From: Phylloscopus collybita
Lineage: Eukaryota > Chordata > Aves > Passeriformes > Phylloscopidae
Assembly (NCBI GenBank): GCA_027886175.1
Contig: JAJNNQ010000013.1
Span: forward strand, 8,755,001-8,819,000
Direction: 5' to 3'
Length of the DNA stretch: 64,000 nt
In this document: positions 50,455 through 62,215 of the stretch, in pieces
Position numbering within the stretch: the stretch's first letter is position 1
Layout of the letters: each line of letters opens with the position of its first letter
Notes under the pieces: generated by a model
What the model was told of the DNA's origin: nothing
What the model saw: the letters and a program-made list of their open reading frames with translations, nothing else
The model's database searches: none
Program-made: the position numbers and the translations under genes

Positions 50455-50750
50455 CCTTTCAGAGATTCCCCAGATGGCTCTGAGTGAGTTGGTTTATTTG
50501 CAGAGCACAGTCCCAGGCAGAGGCTCTAACCCGGATCCCAAATGCAGAACACACACAGCAGTGCAGCCTGGCAGCCGGGCTGCTCCCACTGCCTTTCTCA
50601 CAGAGTTCCACCACTTGGCTGGACCCAGCTCAGCCAGTGTTGGATGAAGAGTCCCTGCATTCCACTCTGCTGCACACTGACAATACACCCTGGTATTTCT
50701 TTCACTGGAGTGGATTATATTTTGGTGATCTCTTATGTAGCTGAATCATA
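50455..50750 (-). mobile_element. possible LTR fragment
   Basis: A GC-richer block. On its minus strand it has an AATAAA signal (complement at about 50488-50494) about 220 nt after a TATA-like stretch, followed by a short U5-like tail. This is the general plan of a retroviral LTR. I found no flanking duplication and cannot name a family. It could instead be unique intronic sequence. Confidence 0.28.
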
Positions 50751-51159
50751 ACAAATCATCCCTCTTTTTTAGCAGTGCCTTACAATAGCAAGCTGATGAT
50801 GCCAAATGTAATCCATAAATCCGTAAGGACAGATTAATAAATAAAGACTTATCTTGAAATAATTTTATACAAAAGGCCTGGTTTCCCTTCACTTAATGCT
50901 CATGAATTCGAGAAAATTGTAAGAGGGAAATTAGATCCAGATTTTGTCTTGTGAACAAGGTGTAATAAGTGACTTGAACAAAAGCAAGAACCCCACAACC
51001 TATTTGTCTATTTATACACACCTGCCTGCTTTTGCTGACCACTATATCATAAAAAAACTTGTTTATTATCTGGATCTGAACATTACAAAGCTGCTCAGCA
51101 TTTAATTCTCAGTAGCATCTCGTTACATTTGGCCGTACAATCAATATGTGGTTAATAGT

Positions 51160-51280
51160 TCAGGTTGGGTGGGACTTTGAGCAACCTGGTCTAGTGGAAG
51201 GTGTGCCTGCCCATGGCAGGGGGTTGGAATGAGATGGTCTTTAAAGTCCCTTCCAACCCAAACCATTCTGTGATTCTATG
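51160..51280 (+). mobile_element. CR1 LINE 3'-end fragment
   Basis: About 120 nt match the familiar 3' end of avian CR1, running from the end of ORF2 through the 'ggtctttaaagtcccttcc' segment to the terminal motif ending tgattctatg at 51271-51280. Orientation is plus, opposite to USH2A. It is severely 5'-truncated, as is normal for CR1. Confidence 0.9.
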
Positions 51281-52689
51281 AAGTGCAGCTGACACTTTTG
51301 GAACAAGTGTACACCGGACAGTGTTGCCTTCACTTCTGTCCAGCAGGCTGTCAAATCCAAGGACCACAAACACCAGCATAAAGTCTGACAGTGAATTCTA
51401 TAAAAATATCAGAGAGGGCTGCCACTGTCATGCACTGTGCCTGTCACAGACTCCAGTTTAAAAGGCAAAAAGGCACCAAGAGCTCTATAGATGTCTCTTA
51501 CAGATATTTTGGATGGCTAGTGTGGATACATGTAGCAAACAAGACAAAGCACTGGGAGGGAAATTTTAATCAATTCACCCACAAAAATTCCCCATCATGT
51601 CATTTTATATATGAGTGCTTCAGTTTCCTGTGGACCTTCCAGTCATTTATTATATATCCATTACTTAACAAATAGCACCCACTCCTAACCACAGTCTTGG
51701 AGAATACAGAGAGATCGTTAGAACAACGTAATGCAAAATTAATTAGAAAAAATTAGAAAGCCAGGAAGCTATAAAAATAAATGAACACTCTCCAAGCTCA
51801 AAGTTACCATTACCAGAAAAAAATAAAAGTGGAGAGGAAAACTTCTAAAACTAATTCAATACAAATCTAATTCATGCACATGCCAAGATGTAGTAAAAGT
51901 ATGCCACGCCAGAAACCTGAAATAAATAATTTTACCTTTTATAAAAAAGGGCTGCCCATAATTCTCTTGCAAGATTTCAGAAATACTTATATTTAATATA
52001 GTATTGCTTTCAAGGGAATTCAAAAGCCAAAGCTGTGTTGGCTGGAATAATTTATATTTTGATTTGAACCCCTGAAATAACTCACTCCCTTAATTACTGT
52101 CTTGTCTGACAGGGAATCTTGTGAATACATATTGTTTGCTTTAGTCACAGAACATGTGATGATGTCTTTGACAAATAGAGACACTATTTCATGACATTAA
52201 ATCTTACTTTCAAACTAAGAGTTTTCTACCTCATTTGTCAATAAAAACCATTACAGACTCCTGCTATGCTATTGATCCTACTTCTAAACAGGAACTCATA
52301 TGAAGATTAACCTGAAAATAGCCATAATTTAAAAATGCCTCTGACAAATCACGATAGATCCCATTCAGAGTTGTCATGTAACAGTTACCCACTTGTAGCT
52401 GAATCTAAACAGATTTTCTCTACTGAAGAATCTGCTCATTAAGCATTTAGCCAAGGAATAATTTAAGAGGGAAAAACAAAAAAACAAACTAACAAAACAA
52501 AACAAAAACCCAGCGAGCCATGTTAATAGCCACCATTTGCCATGCAGGATTTGAGGAATGATAACCTCACGCAAAGAGAAGCTTTATAGACTTGCTAGCA
52601 TTTTTCAAATTCTGCATACATCCAGAAATCTCCTGTGGCCTTTCAGTGATCAGGTGCAATGAATTTATGCTAAAGGAGCCATATGAATT

Positions 52690-52870
52690 ACCACGTATGT
52701 ACACGGGTTGCCCTGCCGCAGGTACAGAATCCAGAACTTTCCCTTGTTAAACTTCATAAGGCTGGTGGTTGCCCATCTCTCTCCATTTGCTGAGGTCTCT
52801 CTGCAGGGCCTTTCTGCCTTTGAAAGAGTCAACAGCTCCTCCCAATGTGGTGCCAATTGTCCCAAGCAGA
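52690..52870 (-). mobile_element. CR1 LINE fragment (reverse-transcriptase region)
   Basis: Read on the minus strand and across frame breaks, this stretch gives LGGAVDS-like, ALQRDL-like and KFNKGK-like segments. In bird CR1 ORF2 these lie between the catalytic FADD box and the C-terminus. The longest open part includes LMKFNKGKFWILYLRQGNP. It is frameshifted and truncated at both ends, so it is a dead copy. Its edges are approximate. A RepeatMasker run against avian CR1 would settle the subfamily. Confidence 0.7.
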
Positions 52871-53592
52871 ATGCAAAACTGCATACTGAGATCTATGTGT
52901 ATCCACCATGTAATTTGTCACAATGGGACTGTGTCAGTGGACTCGAGGTGCCACTCCTCAAACTTCATTATCCATGGCTTGTGTGATTTACTTGGAAGCA
53001 CCTATATAGCCTGAATTCTTGGGATGAACATCTACACTATACACATGAAGCAAAGCTTTCTGAAGGGAAGAAACTTCAGAAGTTTAATGTTGTGAAGTGA
53101 GGTGGTCCTTGTAATGGTTGAGAAAACAAAGTCCTCATCCAGACCTGCAACATATTTGAAGTGTTTTTGAAACATGGGTTCTGGTGTAGCTTCCTATGTA
53201 AATAATTTAATTCGCATGTGTTTAAATGACTTAACCAGCATGTTACAAATGAAAACCATTTGGAGATTCACATCAACACTGCAGTAAACCAAAGCATTAA
53301 TGAACATTCATAAATGCTTACCAATTAATTTCTCCTAAAAGGAAAAATAAGGTCAACAAAGACTTAGAATCACTTGTCATCAACTGACTCACACACAGCT
53401 ATCCTTATATGAGTTCAAACATCCATAGTTGATTTTAAAGAGTTTCAAGATACCTATCAGAGCCTTGATTTTAAAGCGTCAAAAGAAGAAGAGCCCTCCA
53501 CTTCCTTTTCTCGGATAACTAGAGGTTTGATTTACACACCTCTTCCTAAAAATATTATTTTTCATTATATACATCATTTAATATAGAAGTAC

Positions 53593-53791
53593 CTCCGACT
53601 CTGGATGATAACACACTTCTCCACAGATATTTTCATTCTTTTTACATTCTAATGAGATGCACATTCTATTACTTTTGCTGCTCCTTGAAGTTTTGGATGA
53701 AGTACACTTCTGCCATGCTTTACGTAGGAGTTCATATCCCAGGATAATGCCATTTGGCTGTCCTGGTGATGCCCAGTTGATTTGAAGAGAT
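53593..53791 (-). CDS. USH2A: USH2A exon 48: FN3 A-C strands running into the Cys-rich module
   Basis: The 199-nt exon first completes Arg with one base, then encodes SLQINWASPGQPNGIILGYE (FN3 B strand Trp, P-x-NG turn, C strand) and LLRKAWQKC. After this the FN3 pattern stops and a Cys-containing stretch begins: K/S-rich with spaced single cysteines (C-T-S, M-C-I, E-C-K, I-C-G, V-C-Y), ending HPESE in phase 0. The expected E-F half of the FN3 does not follow; it reappears only in exons 52-53. The donor is GAG/gtactt and the acceptor is TTGCAG. The middle (SSKTSRSSKSNR) looks poorly constrained. Confidence 0.94.
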
Positions 53792-54621
53792 CTGCAATAA
53801 GAAAATCAACATCTGTTCAACTTTTGGATGTATTTATGCCTCTGTAGCTACTTACATTAAATGATGAGCGTATAGTAGTTCCTTTTTACCCTAGTTCATA
53901 TGGAGTGAAACATTTTGAAGTTTCTAAAATGTTCTTCTGGATAACAAATTCCACAGATATGTCAATAACTAAAGGTCTAAAATTTTTTTAGAAGTGTCAA
54001 TATGCGCTAATACTCCATGAAAACAAATCACACATACAATCAAAGTCCTTAAACGTTGCTGTTTAAATGACATCTCATTCCCACTTCTGGAAACTTATGT
54101 CTAATAAACTATTTAGCATTTTACTCTTTTCATTTCGTAACTCCTTTCCCTCTGTGCCTTTGCCAGTGCAGCTTACTCATGTTGTGCTCAGCCATTACTT
54201 AAAACAGGCTTTTCTTAATCTTGCCTTTTCCTTGTTAAAAAAAAAGAAAAAAAAAAGGATGATGCTTTGAGGTGCATTCTTCAGTGTAGAATTAAAAATC
54301 ATTACAGCATCAGTAAGCACTAGTTCCCTTCAGTACTTAAATATTTTCATTGACATAAAATTAAAAGTAAAAAATGGAAATGTTTATCACGTCTGACTCA
54401 AGGCTTCTGACTGAGTGCAAAAGTATCACTGCAGCAGCCTGCAAAGACTGTCTGTAAAACAAAATCCTGTAGCTGATTTCAGGTTTGATATCAGACCATC
54501 ATCAGTTTAAGGAAGAAAATATCTTAAGGGATATTAAATCATGCTCAGCTGTAGCATGCCTATCACTACTAAAAATGTTTAGATATTTCCTCGAAAAACT
54601 GACTTAGTACTACGATAAATT

Positions 54622-54661
54622 ACAAAACAAAACAAAACAAAAGAAAAGAAAACAAAAAAAG
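54622..54661. repeat. (CAAAA)n / (GAAAA)n repeat
   Basis: An interrupted pentanucleotide repeat, roughly eight units, drifting from CAAAA to GAAAA and back. Confidence 0.9.
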
Positions 54662-56832
54662 GAACATTTGAAATAAAAATACAAATTTTCCATTGATATT
54701 TCAAATGAATGCTTCATTTCTTGTATAGTCACTGTGGAGTCTTGCATAAGACACAAATTCCTTTCACTGTCACTCTTGGGTAGAGAGAAGGAGATCCCAG
54801 TAGTACACGTAGATCAATAGGACTGACAACAATGCATAGTTAGGCTCCAAGTACCTCTTTTTAAGCTCCATGTCCCAATTACACAGTCATTGTCAGAATG
54901 CCGGTGACATCAGAAATTATCATTAATTTAAAGTGAAAATGCTACAGTGAAACAGCAGCTGCTGAGATAAACTTTGACATCTTAACACAATAGAAATAAG
55001 TGAACTATTATTTCACTTCCTTGAGGTATAAACAGAGGAATACACACTGTAATAAGCCTTTGCAGAAAAGGAACTAATGTCACCTATGAGGGAGTAAATT
55101 CATAGGTGGTTAGTAGAGCTGCCATTATCATTCCAAGGTCTTCATCTGAATGGTAGATTTAATTCCATATTCCATCTATTGCTATTTTGCATTCTCTGCC
55201 TATTCTACCACATACACATGAACACAAATGCACTCATCCACATTTAAATAATGTTACACTCAAAAACAGATAAAAAGAAAAATACACTGTATAAACTTAA
55301 AAAAAAAAAAAAAAGGCAAAAAAGAAAAGGAAAAGAAGGGCAGTACTTTAACCTTTATAAATGCCATTGTAACTCCCTCCTGGTCTTTGCACAGAATAAG
55401 TCACAGGAGCAAAGAAAGCATTCCCAGTCATATTTTTGAATTATTTGCTTTCTGCAAGTTTCATTCAGACCCTCAGATTTTCAGAGTATTTTACCAGTTT
55501 TTTGCAGTTTTTCAAGTCATATTTCTCTCTAAATAATTTAAAATTAGGCCTAAGAATTAACACAATGATTTTAACATTTCCTTCCTTTAACAAGCAATCA
55601 CTTTATTATGATTTGATAGATACATATTTGGGGTGGACATAACCTGCAGAAAAACTGCAGCTGAACAAGGAAATTGCATGGAATGGGAATCCACTGACCA
55701 GTGCCAAGGAGGTAAAGCTCAGTATGACCTTCCAGAAAAGGCTCATAGACAAGCAGACTCTTCCACAATTTTATGGGTGTTTCAGTTATGTCTACACCTT
55801 CTGATGCTTGTCACCCATGGCGAATCGTGGCAACACAGCAAGAGCAGTGCATAGCTCAGTTTAAAAAAGAACATCAGGGTTTTCATGGTACTGCAGAGGC
55901 TTTTTGATATCCCCCATGTGAAGGCTGAGCTGAAAATCTTCTTGAGCAGGTGCAGATTTAATGGGACACACTGGGTGCTTTAGTGTGCAGGCAGCTGTGT
56001 CATGTGTGGTGCATCTGGTACAGCTGCAGGGGCACGGGGACAGAGCTTTCCTATCCTTTCCTTCCGTCCGTCACTCCCTGTGGGATACACTGGAGTGTAT
56101 CCTGGGAAGAGCCCAGTTGTGTCTGTCCTGGAAAGTGCCCACAGCCTGACCTGCAGAAGCAGACTCACAAACTGTAGGCACAGACAGAAAACATGCAACA
56201 CCTCACAGGTGGGGTATAATCGTTGTCTGCCCAGAGAACATTCCAAGTGTCTGCCATTTATGATGGTTCCCTGTGCTGGATGAGTCCCACTGCTGTCACT
56301 GAGGTGAAAATACTGAAGCAGGTAAGGCAGCCTAGCCAGGTTCACAGAAACAATCTGCTTCAGACTACAAGTCCATGAAAGGATTTTCAGGAGATAAAGA
56401 ACAATTTCAAACTGATCCTTGAAGGTGTATTTGCTTTTTTGAAGGAGAGCAAATTGAAATAATTTGGCTCAAGAATGTAAAGACAGTTATTTTTGACATT
56501 TCCAGGTAGATTTTTTAATCCATGACAAATAAGAGTATTTTTAAATTCTGATAATGTTTCAGATATATTTTGATAAAACAGACTTTAGAAATAAACTTCT
56601 GGGGTTTGCCTGCGTCATCACCAGCTCCAAATGCCCACAAGGCAAAAAAAGGACTTCTGATTTTTTATTTTTTTCACAATAGAATAGTAAATGTTTAGCA
56701 ATGAAGGTTAAAGATATATCAAGGCTTCACTTCAGAATCTTGATAATGAATGTTCCATTAGTCTCATCACACGCAAAAGTTAAATTCAAAAAATCAAAGA
56801 TTCAATGACTGTACTTTTTAGGACCTGAAAGT

Positions 56833-56857
56833 AAAAAAAAAAAAAAAAAAAAAAAAA
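56833..56857. repeat. A25 homopolymer
   Basis: An uninterrupted plus-strand A run in intron 47. No retroposon body is recognisable on either side. Confidence 0.95.
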
Positions 56858-59800
56858 GAAATCCTACACACCCAAAAAAACTAAAAACCACAAGATTCAC
56901 CTGACAGGCTTAAGACAGGGAGCACTGCTATTATGAATGACTAGTGGATAAAATACTTCCCTCATCAGATCACACATACTGAGCAACTGCTGCAGCACTG
57001 TTGCACAGGAGTTAAGTATCCACTGTATGGTGGATGCAGGGCTGACATAATTAGAGAAGGCATCATGACACAGTCCAGACAGTCTGATAAATAGCATCAT
57101 GCCTCTGTTGTTGCTACAAACTTCCTGGAGAAACCTTTCAGTGCTTCCTGTTTCCCATGACGAGAGTAGGGAGAGCGATCAGGTGTCTTCTGGCTCTCTG
57201 ACCATTTTCCCAGTATGGAAATCCAGACTCCCTGGTCTTTAGTTCCCAATATTCCCTTGCTGAAATCTGCACTACATTTTCTCATCTTCCATTTGTCCAG
57301 CAATGAGACAAATTTAAAGGTTTTTTAATACAGCACAGCAGTTTGACACTTTCATATTTGATCTCCTTTAGAACGCATGAGCAAACACCATAATCCCAAT
57401 AATTTGTTGCTATGTTTCATCCATTTTTTTCCTAAAATCTTTTTCATTAGCATGTTCATTTAAAATAATTCCTCCTCCTCATTCACCCACAAACAACTAT
57501 AGATATAGAAACCTTCCGAAGTCCCATGATACTGAACACCAAGCCAAAGAATTCACCCAGCTTTTCTCCCATGGCCTTATCTTCTTTGAGCTTTCCCTTA
57601 GACCGTGATGAGGTTTTCTGGTTCCCCTCAAGATGCTTAAAGGGACCCCTCCTCATGAACCCATGAAGGATTTTCCCTAGATTGCCTAGATTAGGCCATG
57701 GTGTTTTCTGAGCCATCAACCTTTGAATTAAGCACACAACAGAATTGCTGTATTACAAGTAAAAAGAGAAAGAAGAAGAGTGTTTTAAAGTGGAATCAAC
57801 CACTTTCCAACACACCATGAGATTTAAGTCCACTACCCAAACTTTCAGTTTCCACATGAATTCAGTACTCAGAGAACTTTCTAAATTGTGCAATAAAATA
57901 CAATACCTTCTCTACAGAGTCAAATCCTGAGGTTCTAATTAAAAACAAAACAAACCAAAAGCATACCTGATTTCAGTGGCCTTTATTTTTACCTAAACAT
58001 GGTCAATGCAACCTCTCCCCCAAAAAAGCCTTAAATGCAGGCAAGAAACATAACAAAGCGGAACCTGACTTAGGACTTCAAGATTGGGTCCCACACTGTT
58101 TTCTATTTGAAGTTTGGCATTATAAAATAATTATATCAGGACTGCGACCTTTTGTGCCAAGTTTCAGCCTGAAGCTGAGTTATTAAGTGTAAGGGGTGGA
58201 AAAGCAAGGTATTAATAATGGCTCTGGTGGTATAACCTTCATTAGAGCAGTGTGGATGGAGCTGCTATCAGAAAGACTTCTAAGTTGGTGGGTGAAATTA
58301 TAATTTCTGTCATGTAGCACCTTGAGGCAAATTTTAAAACAATTATTTGTGAATGCTACAAAGACATTATCCTACAGCATTCTCATCAATAATACAGCCC
58401 CCCAAACTGATTCAGAAGAGGGGAAAACGCCATGATTCCAATTAAAGACAATAAACTGCACAGGTTTTATTCTATCTCAGGTATCCCATGAGTCTGTACT
58501 CTAGAAATGCCTTTTTTCGCTCTCTGATGACAGATACATATAAAAATGTCCTCTTGTTCACAGAAACTAGTGGGCTTTTTTGCCCAAGCTTTTTCTTTTA
58601 TGGAGGATAAACAAGCAAAATTCACATTCAGCCCAGCACCTGCCAAGGCTGTCAGCTGTAGTGTTTGTCATATTTCAATCAAAGCTGAAGCCAGCCAGTC
58701 ATTTTTATACTGCACAATCCCTACATACTTGAGGACCAGAATTAATGAATTAGCTATTGATTAAATTCCACTCTAGCAAATCCACCGTGGCAAATAAATG
58801 AACTACCCGGGGCACATGTAGGCCACGGCCAGACATGTCCGGGCAATCGATCAGTAGTTAGTATTCTTTTGGGATATAAGAACAGCTGATGATAATATGA
58901 CATGTAGGAAAAGGCAATGTAGAAACAGAGTCTGTTTCTGGCTGAGCAGATTATAAAGTAGGAAGGCATTTTTTGATCCTTTTGCATTCATGTGTTATGA
59001 CATATTTAGTCTATATATAATAGCAGAAACATGCATAAGTGTTTGCAGTACAGACAAGTACGGACAATACAGACAAAGGCATACATAAGTTAAAGCCAAG
59101 GGCAAAAGATGAGATCCTGAATTGAGTTCTTATCATCAAACAAGCTTTGACTATATCTATATGTGTGACAGAAAAATAGCAAGCCTAATTTCACCCTTAT
59201 ACAGACACAAATGCTCAATTCAAGCAAAATACACAAATAACAAACAGGAAGCCCAAGTCCTTAAGAGACTGGAGAAGCAACTCCATTCTGTTGGCCATTT
59301 CTGAAGGCCCAGATGTTAGATACTAGTTATTTACAAAAGATTTTTTCTTCTTTTGATGAAAGAAACACTGCTAATGAGCATACTCCACCAGAAGTGGAAA
59401 GTCACAGGAACGATAACACAAACACAGGAGGTTAACTGCTTTACTGTTGGTGTAATTCTGAAATATGTGTCCACAAGTTGCATTTTACTTCATCTTTGGA
59501 AGATAATAACTCCCAAGGAATCACTGTATAAGTTACTATTTGGCTGCTTCTAAGGACTGCAAATTTGATGTTCCCTTTACAATCAAGAAGTTTGCCCATG
59601 CCTGTGGATGTAGTGGATAGGCAGATTGCAAACAATGAGTGGTTCAAGGAGACATAGATATGCATGCCTTTCCAGATAGCTTACTAATTCTTCCTGCTGT
59701 GATAGGTGACTTTTTTTACCCAGAATTATTCTAAGTTTCCATTATCAGCATCGCATTGCTCCCTGAACATTAATCTTCCTCTTCTTAACTGACAGCAGAA

Positions 59801-60102
59801 TGTGATAATTTTCATTCCACTACACATCTTCTCTTAACTATTTCCACTTATGCCTTATTTATTATCACAGCACAGTGATATCCAAATGGGTATGTACAGT
59901 CAACCAAGGGGGAGACTTCTTTGATTGATCTTTCGGCAGAAAAACTCCAAGACCAAAGATAACAACCACTAAAACTGTTTTCAAAGTGTATACTGAATTC
60001 CTTCATGCACCTTATTCAATTTTGAGAAGACAACTTTACATTCTGGTCCCCATTCCAGCTATGAATCTCTCTGATACATGAAAGCCACCTCTAGCACAGT
60101 AC

Positions 60103-60215
60103 CTTGAGCCAATTATGTGAATAATGGGTGCTGACAGCTGCTTTGGCTCATCTTCCACAGTGGTGATCTGGGTCCCATTGCTCCTCACGCAGGCATACAC
60201 CGTGCAGGCTTCAAT
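60103..60215 (-). CDS. USH2A: USH2A exon 47: end of one FN3, start of the next
   Basis: This 113-nt exon begins in phase 0 with IEACTVYACVRSNGTQ, the F-strand and F-G loop of the FN3 begun in exon 46. Two cysteines lie five residues apart (C-T-V-Y-A-C). The linker VEDEPKQLSAPIIHIIGS then leads into the A-B strands of the next domain. The exon ends AAG/gtactg, two bases into an Arg codon completed by exon 48. The acceptor reads ccatcag. The domain boundary falls inside the exon, so exon and domain edges alternate here, as in much of usherin. Confidence 0.94.
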
Positions 60216-62012
60216 CTGATGGAGAGCAACACGAGGTTCACATACTCAGCTGCAAAAATTTTTCAGCTCCACTACTTGCTTAGACTTTCTCTTTGCCCGA
60301 GATATAATTCTTTTCTATTTAACAGATTCCACACAGCCAGGAAAATACTGCAGCTTTGAGATAAGTATATCTGCCAGAGATATACTGCACTGTATCACAT
60401 TTTCCCACACATTTTCAAAAGAAGGGTACATGCAGCCCTCTGGCACTAATTGCTCTTTTCTATTAAATTACCACCAAAAGAGTTGCAGTGAACTTGCTTT
60501 TCTGCATGTATATGTAGACACTGGTACACAATACTGAAAAAAATGTGCTTTCATTTGAGGCCTTGAGTAAGGTTTCTATTCCTACTATGCATTCTGACAT
60601 AAAAATAAAAACTATTTTTCCTTAGTGTTTCGTATTCTTTCACGTCTATTTTGTAAATTATAAGTGAGAAATGCAAATAGAAATCATGCCATTATTTTAT
60701 GGAAAAAAGTCACAGAAATAAATTCCTATTCCTTCAATTCTTGGGATTAAACTAAGAAGAGGAAAAGCGATAGGAAATGAAGGATCATAACATTGCTTCT
60801 CTGTTGTCAACAGGGAAGTTACGCCAAATATAAAAAATCATGAAAAGGAAAAATAACGCAGTAAGATTACCAGTGCATGCATAATATTGTTTCCAGGAAA
60901 AGAAGAAAAAGAATCAAAAGGAAAAAAAGAATAAAGGCATCTTACTTTGGTTTTACCTATCACATTGATGCAAATATAAATACTAGCACAGCAGAAGAGA
61001 AGAATAATTAACATCTCAAGCAACAGAAGGTGGCCATGGTAAATTAATATAGAGGGTCTATAAGTGAGGCAGTACACTGAATTTGCATTGTTATTGAGAA
61101 AAGACAAATGTGTTTCCAAGTGGCATTCAGAAAGTCATATGTGTATTCATGGATGGAGGTTTGCTGCTTCAGAGGGGCTGGAACATGGAAATCTGTTACG
61201 GTGTGCCTGTCAGTGATGTTTATTTATGGCATGGAGTAACTGGCTGCAAATTTTCAGAATGAAGTATATACATGGTACTACTAAGTTTGTCTCATATATA
61301 ATAATGTAAACCAAACCTTCGTGAAATAGAGAGGAATAGTTACAATTAAGTGTCAAAATCCATTTCTTGAAGAGATTAATACAAAGTCAGGATAGAAAGA
61401 TTTTTTTTATTATTCTTATTATTATGTTTCTGCCCACAGTATTTTGCCTTTCACTAGATATGTGACTAGAGAGGCGAAGAGAGAGAAAGGGAAAAGCAAA
61501 AGAAAATGTTGCATGTATTAAGACCATAGTAAATGTGGTGATGATTTCAGAGATCAGCTCTGCTGCCTCCTCAAAAGGATGAGGAAAAAAAAAATTGAGA
61601 AGAGGGTGTCAAATGCAACATCATTATTTCACTGTACAGATAGATCATGCATGCCTGATGTTTCTTAAACAATTGCAATTTTCTTTTAATGAGTAGGAGT
61701 AGAATCTTTGCCTCTTTGTAATATATATTGGGGCTTTGCTAATGCTGAAGCACAGAGCATTTAGGGGAAAGTAAATGGAGTTTTGACACTTTGCAAAAAG
61801 AGATAATGGAAATTTGCGATGAAAAGTGTACACAAACCAAAATATGCTAAAACTGAATACATTTCTTGCATGGATATGCATTCAAGCATCAGTGCAAACA
61901 CGTGTCCATGTGTGTAAAGAAATTTACAAAACAATATTCTTTTAGGAAATCCAAGTAGAAGTAAATAAGTAGCATTAAAATATGTCACACAACCCAGAAA
62001 ATGTATTCTAAC
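60216..62012 (-). other. USH2A: USH2A intron 46
   Basis: A 1,797-nt phase-0 intron, AT-rich, with a T/TTA-rich patch around 61401-61425. No ORF of interest, RNA gene or transposon is recognised. Confidence 0.85.
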
Positions 62013-62215
62013 CTGTATATCATACACGGTGAAGGGAGACAAATCTGCCAAAAGAAAGGATCCCGGCTCGCTCATTCCAGTCTTGTACTGCTGGTTATTT
62101 ACATAGACAGAGTACCCTGTGACAACACCATTCGGGTTTGAAGGCGATGTCCAGATGACACGTACAGCTGTACTGTTGATGATGACAACCTCTGGAGGGA
62201 ACATGCCCTCAGGCT
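62013..62215 (-). CDS. USH2A: USH2A exon 46: first two-thirds of an FN3 domain
   Basis: This 203-nt exon starts with AG, completing a Glu codon with exon 45. It encodes EPEGMFPPEVVIINSTAVRV, then IWTSPSNPNGVVTGYSVY, which is the FN3 B-strand Trp, the P-x-NG turn and the C strand. It ends in LLADLSPFTVYDIQ, the E-F signature. NST is a possible glycosylation site. The exon ends in phase 0 on CAG with a weak gttaga donor; the acceptor is CTAG after a T-rich tract. Exon 47 supplies the missing F-G strands. The length equals that remembered for human exon 46. Confidence 0.95.

Larger units (their letters stand above)
45526..53592 (-). other. USH2A: USH2A intron 48
   Basis: At 8,067 nt, the largest intron wholly inside the window. 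It contains a plus-strand CR1 3' fragment (51160-51280), a minus-strand CR1 reverse-transcriptase fragment (52690-52870), an LTR-like GC-richer block (50455-50750) and, at its 3' end against exon 49, a 59-nt pyrimidine tract. The ORFs seen elsewhere in it look like chance openings. Confidence 0.82.
53792..60102 (-). other. USH2A: USH2A intron 47
   Basis: A 6,311-nt intron. It holds an A25 run at 56833-56857, an interrupted CAAAA/GAAAA repeat at 54622-54661, a purine-rich patch at about 55290-55340, and a 20-nt near-perfect palindrome at 56083-56102. Around 55930-56300 the base composition is more GC-rich than its surroundings with overlapping chance ORFs, but no family is recognised. A minus-strand stretch near 57480-57740 vaguely resembles LINE ORF2 (see findings). 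Confidence 0.8.

Noticed and set aside
55930..56350. GC-richer ORF cluster in intron 47 as a possible gene
   Set aside because: Several frames are open at once on both strands, none with splice sites or domain features; the 9-bp-arm palindrome at 56083-56102 is too short to be convincing.
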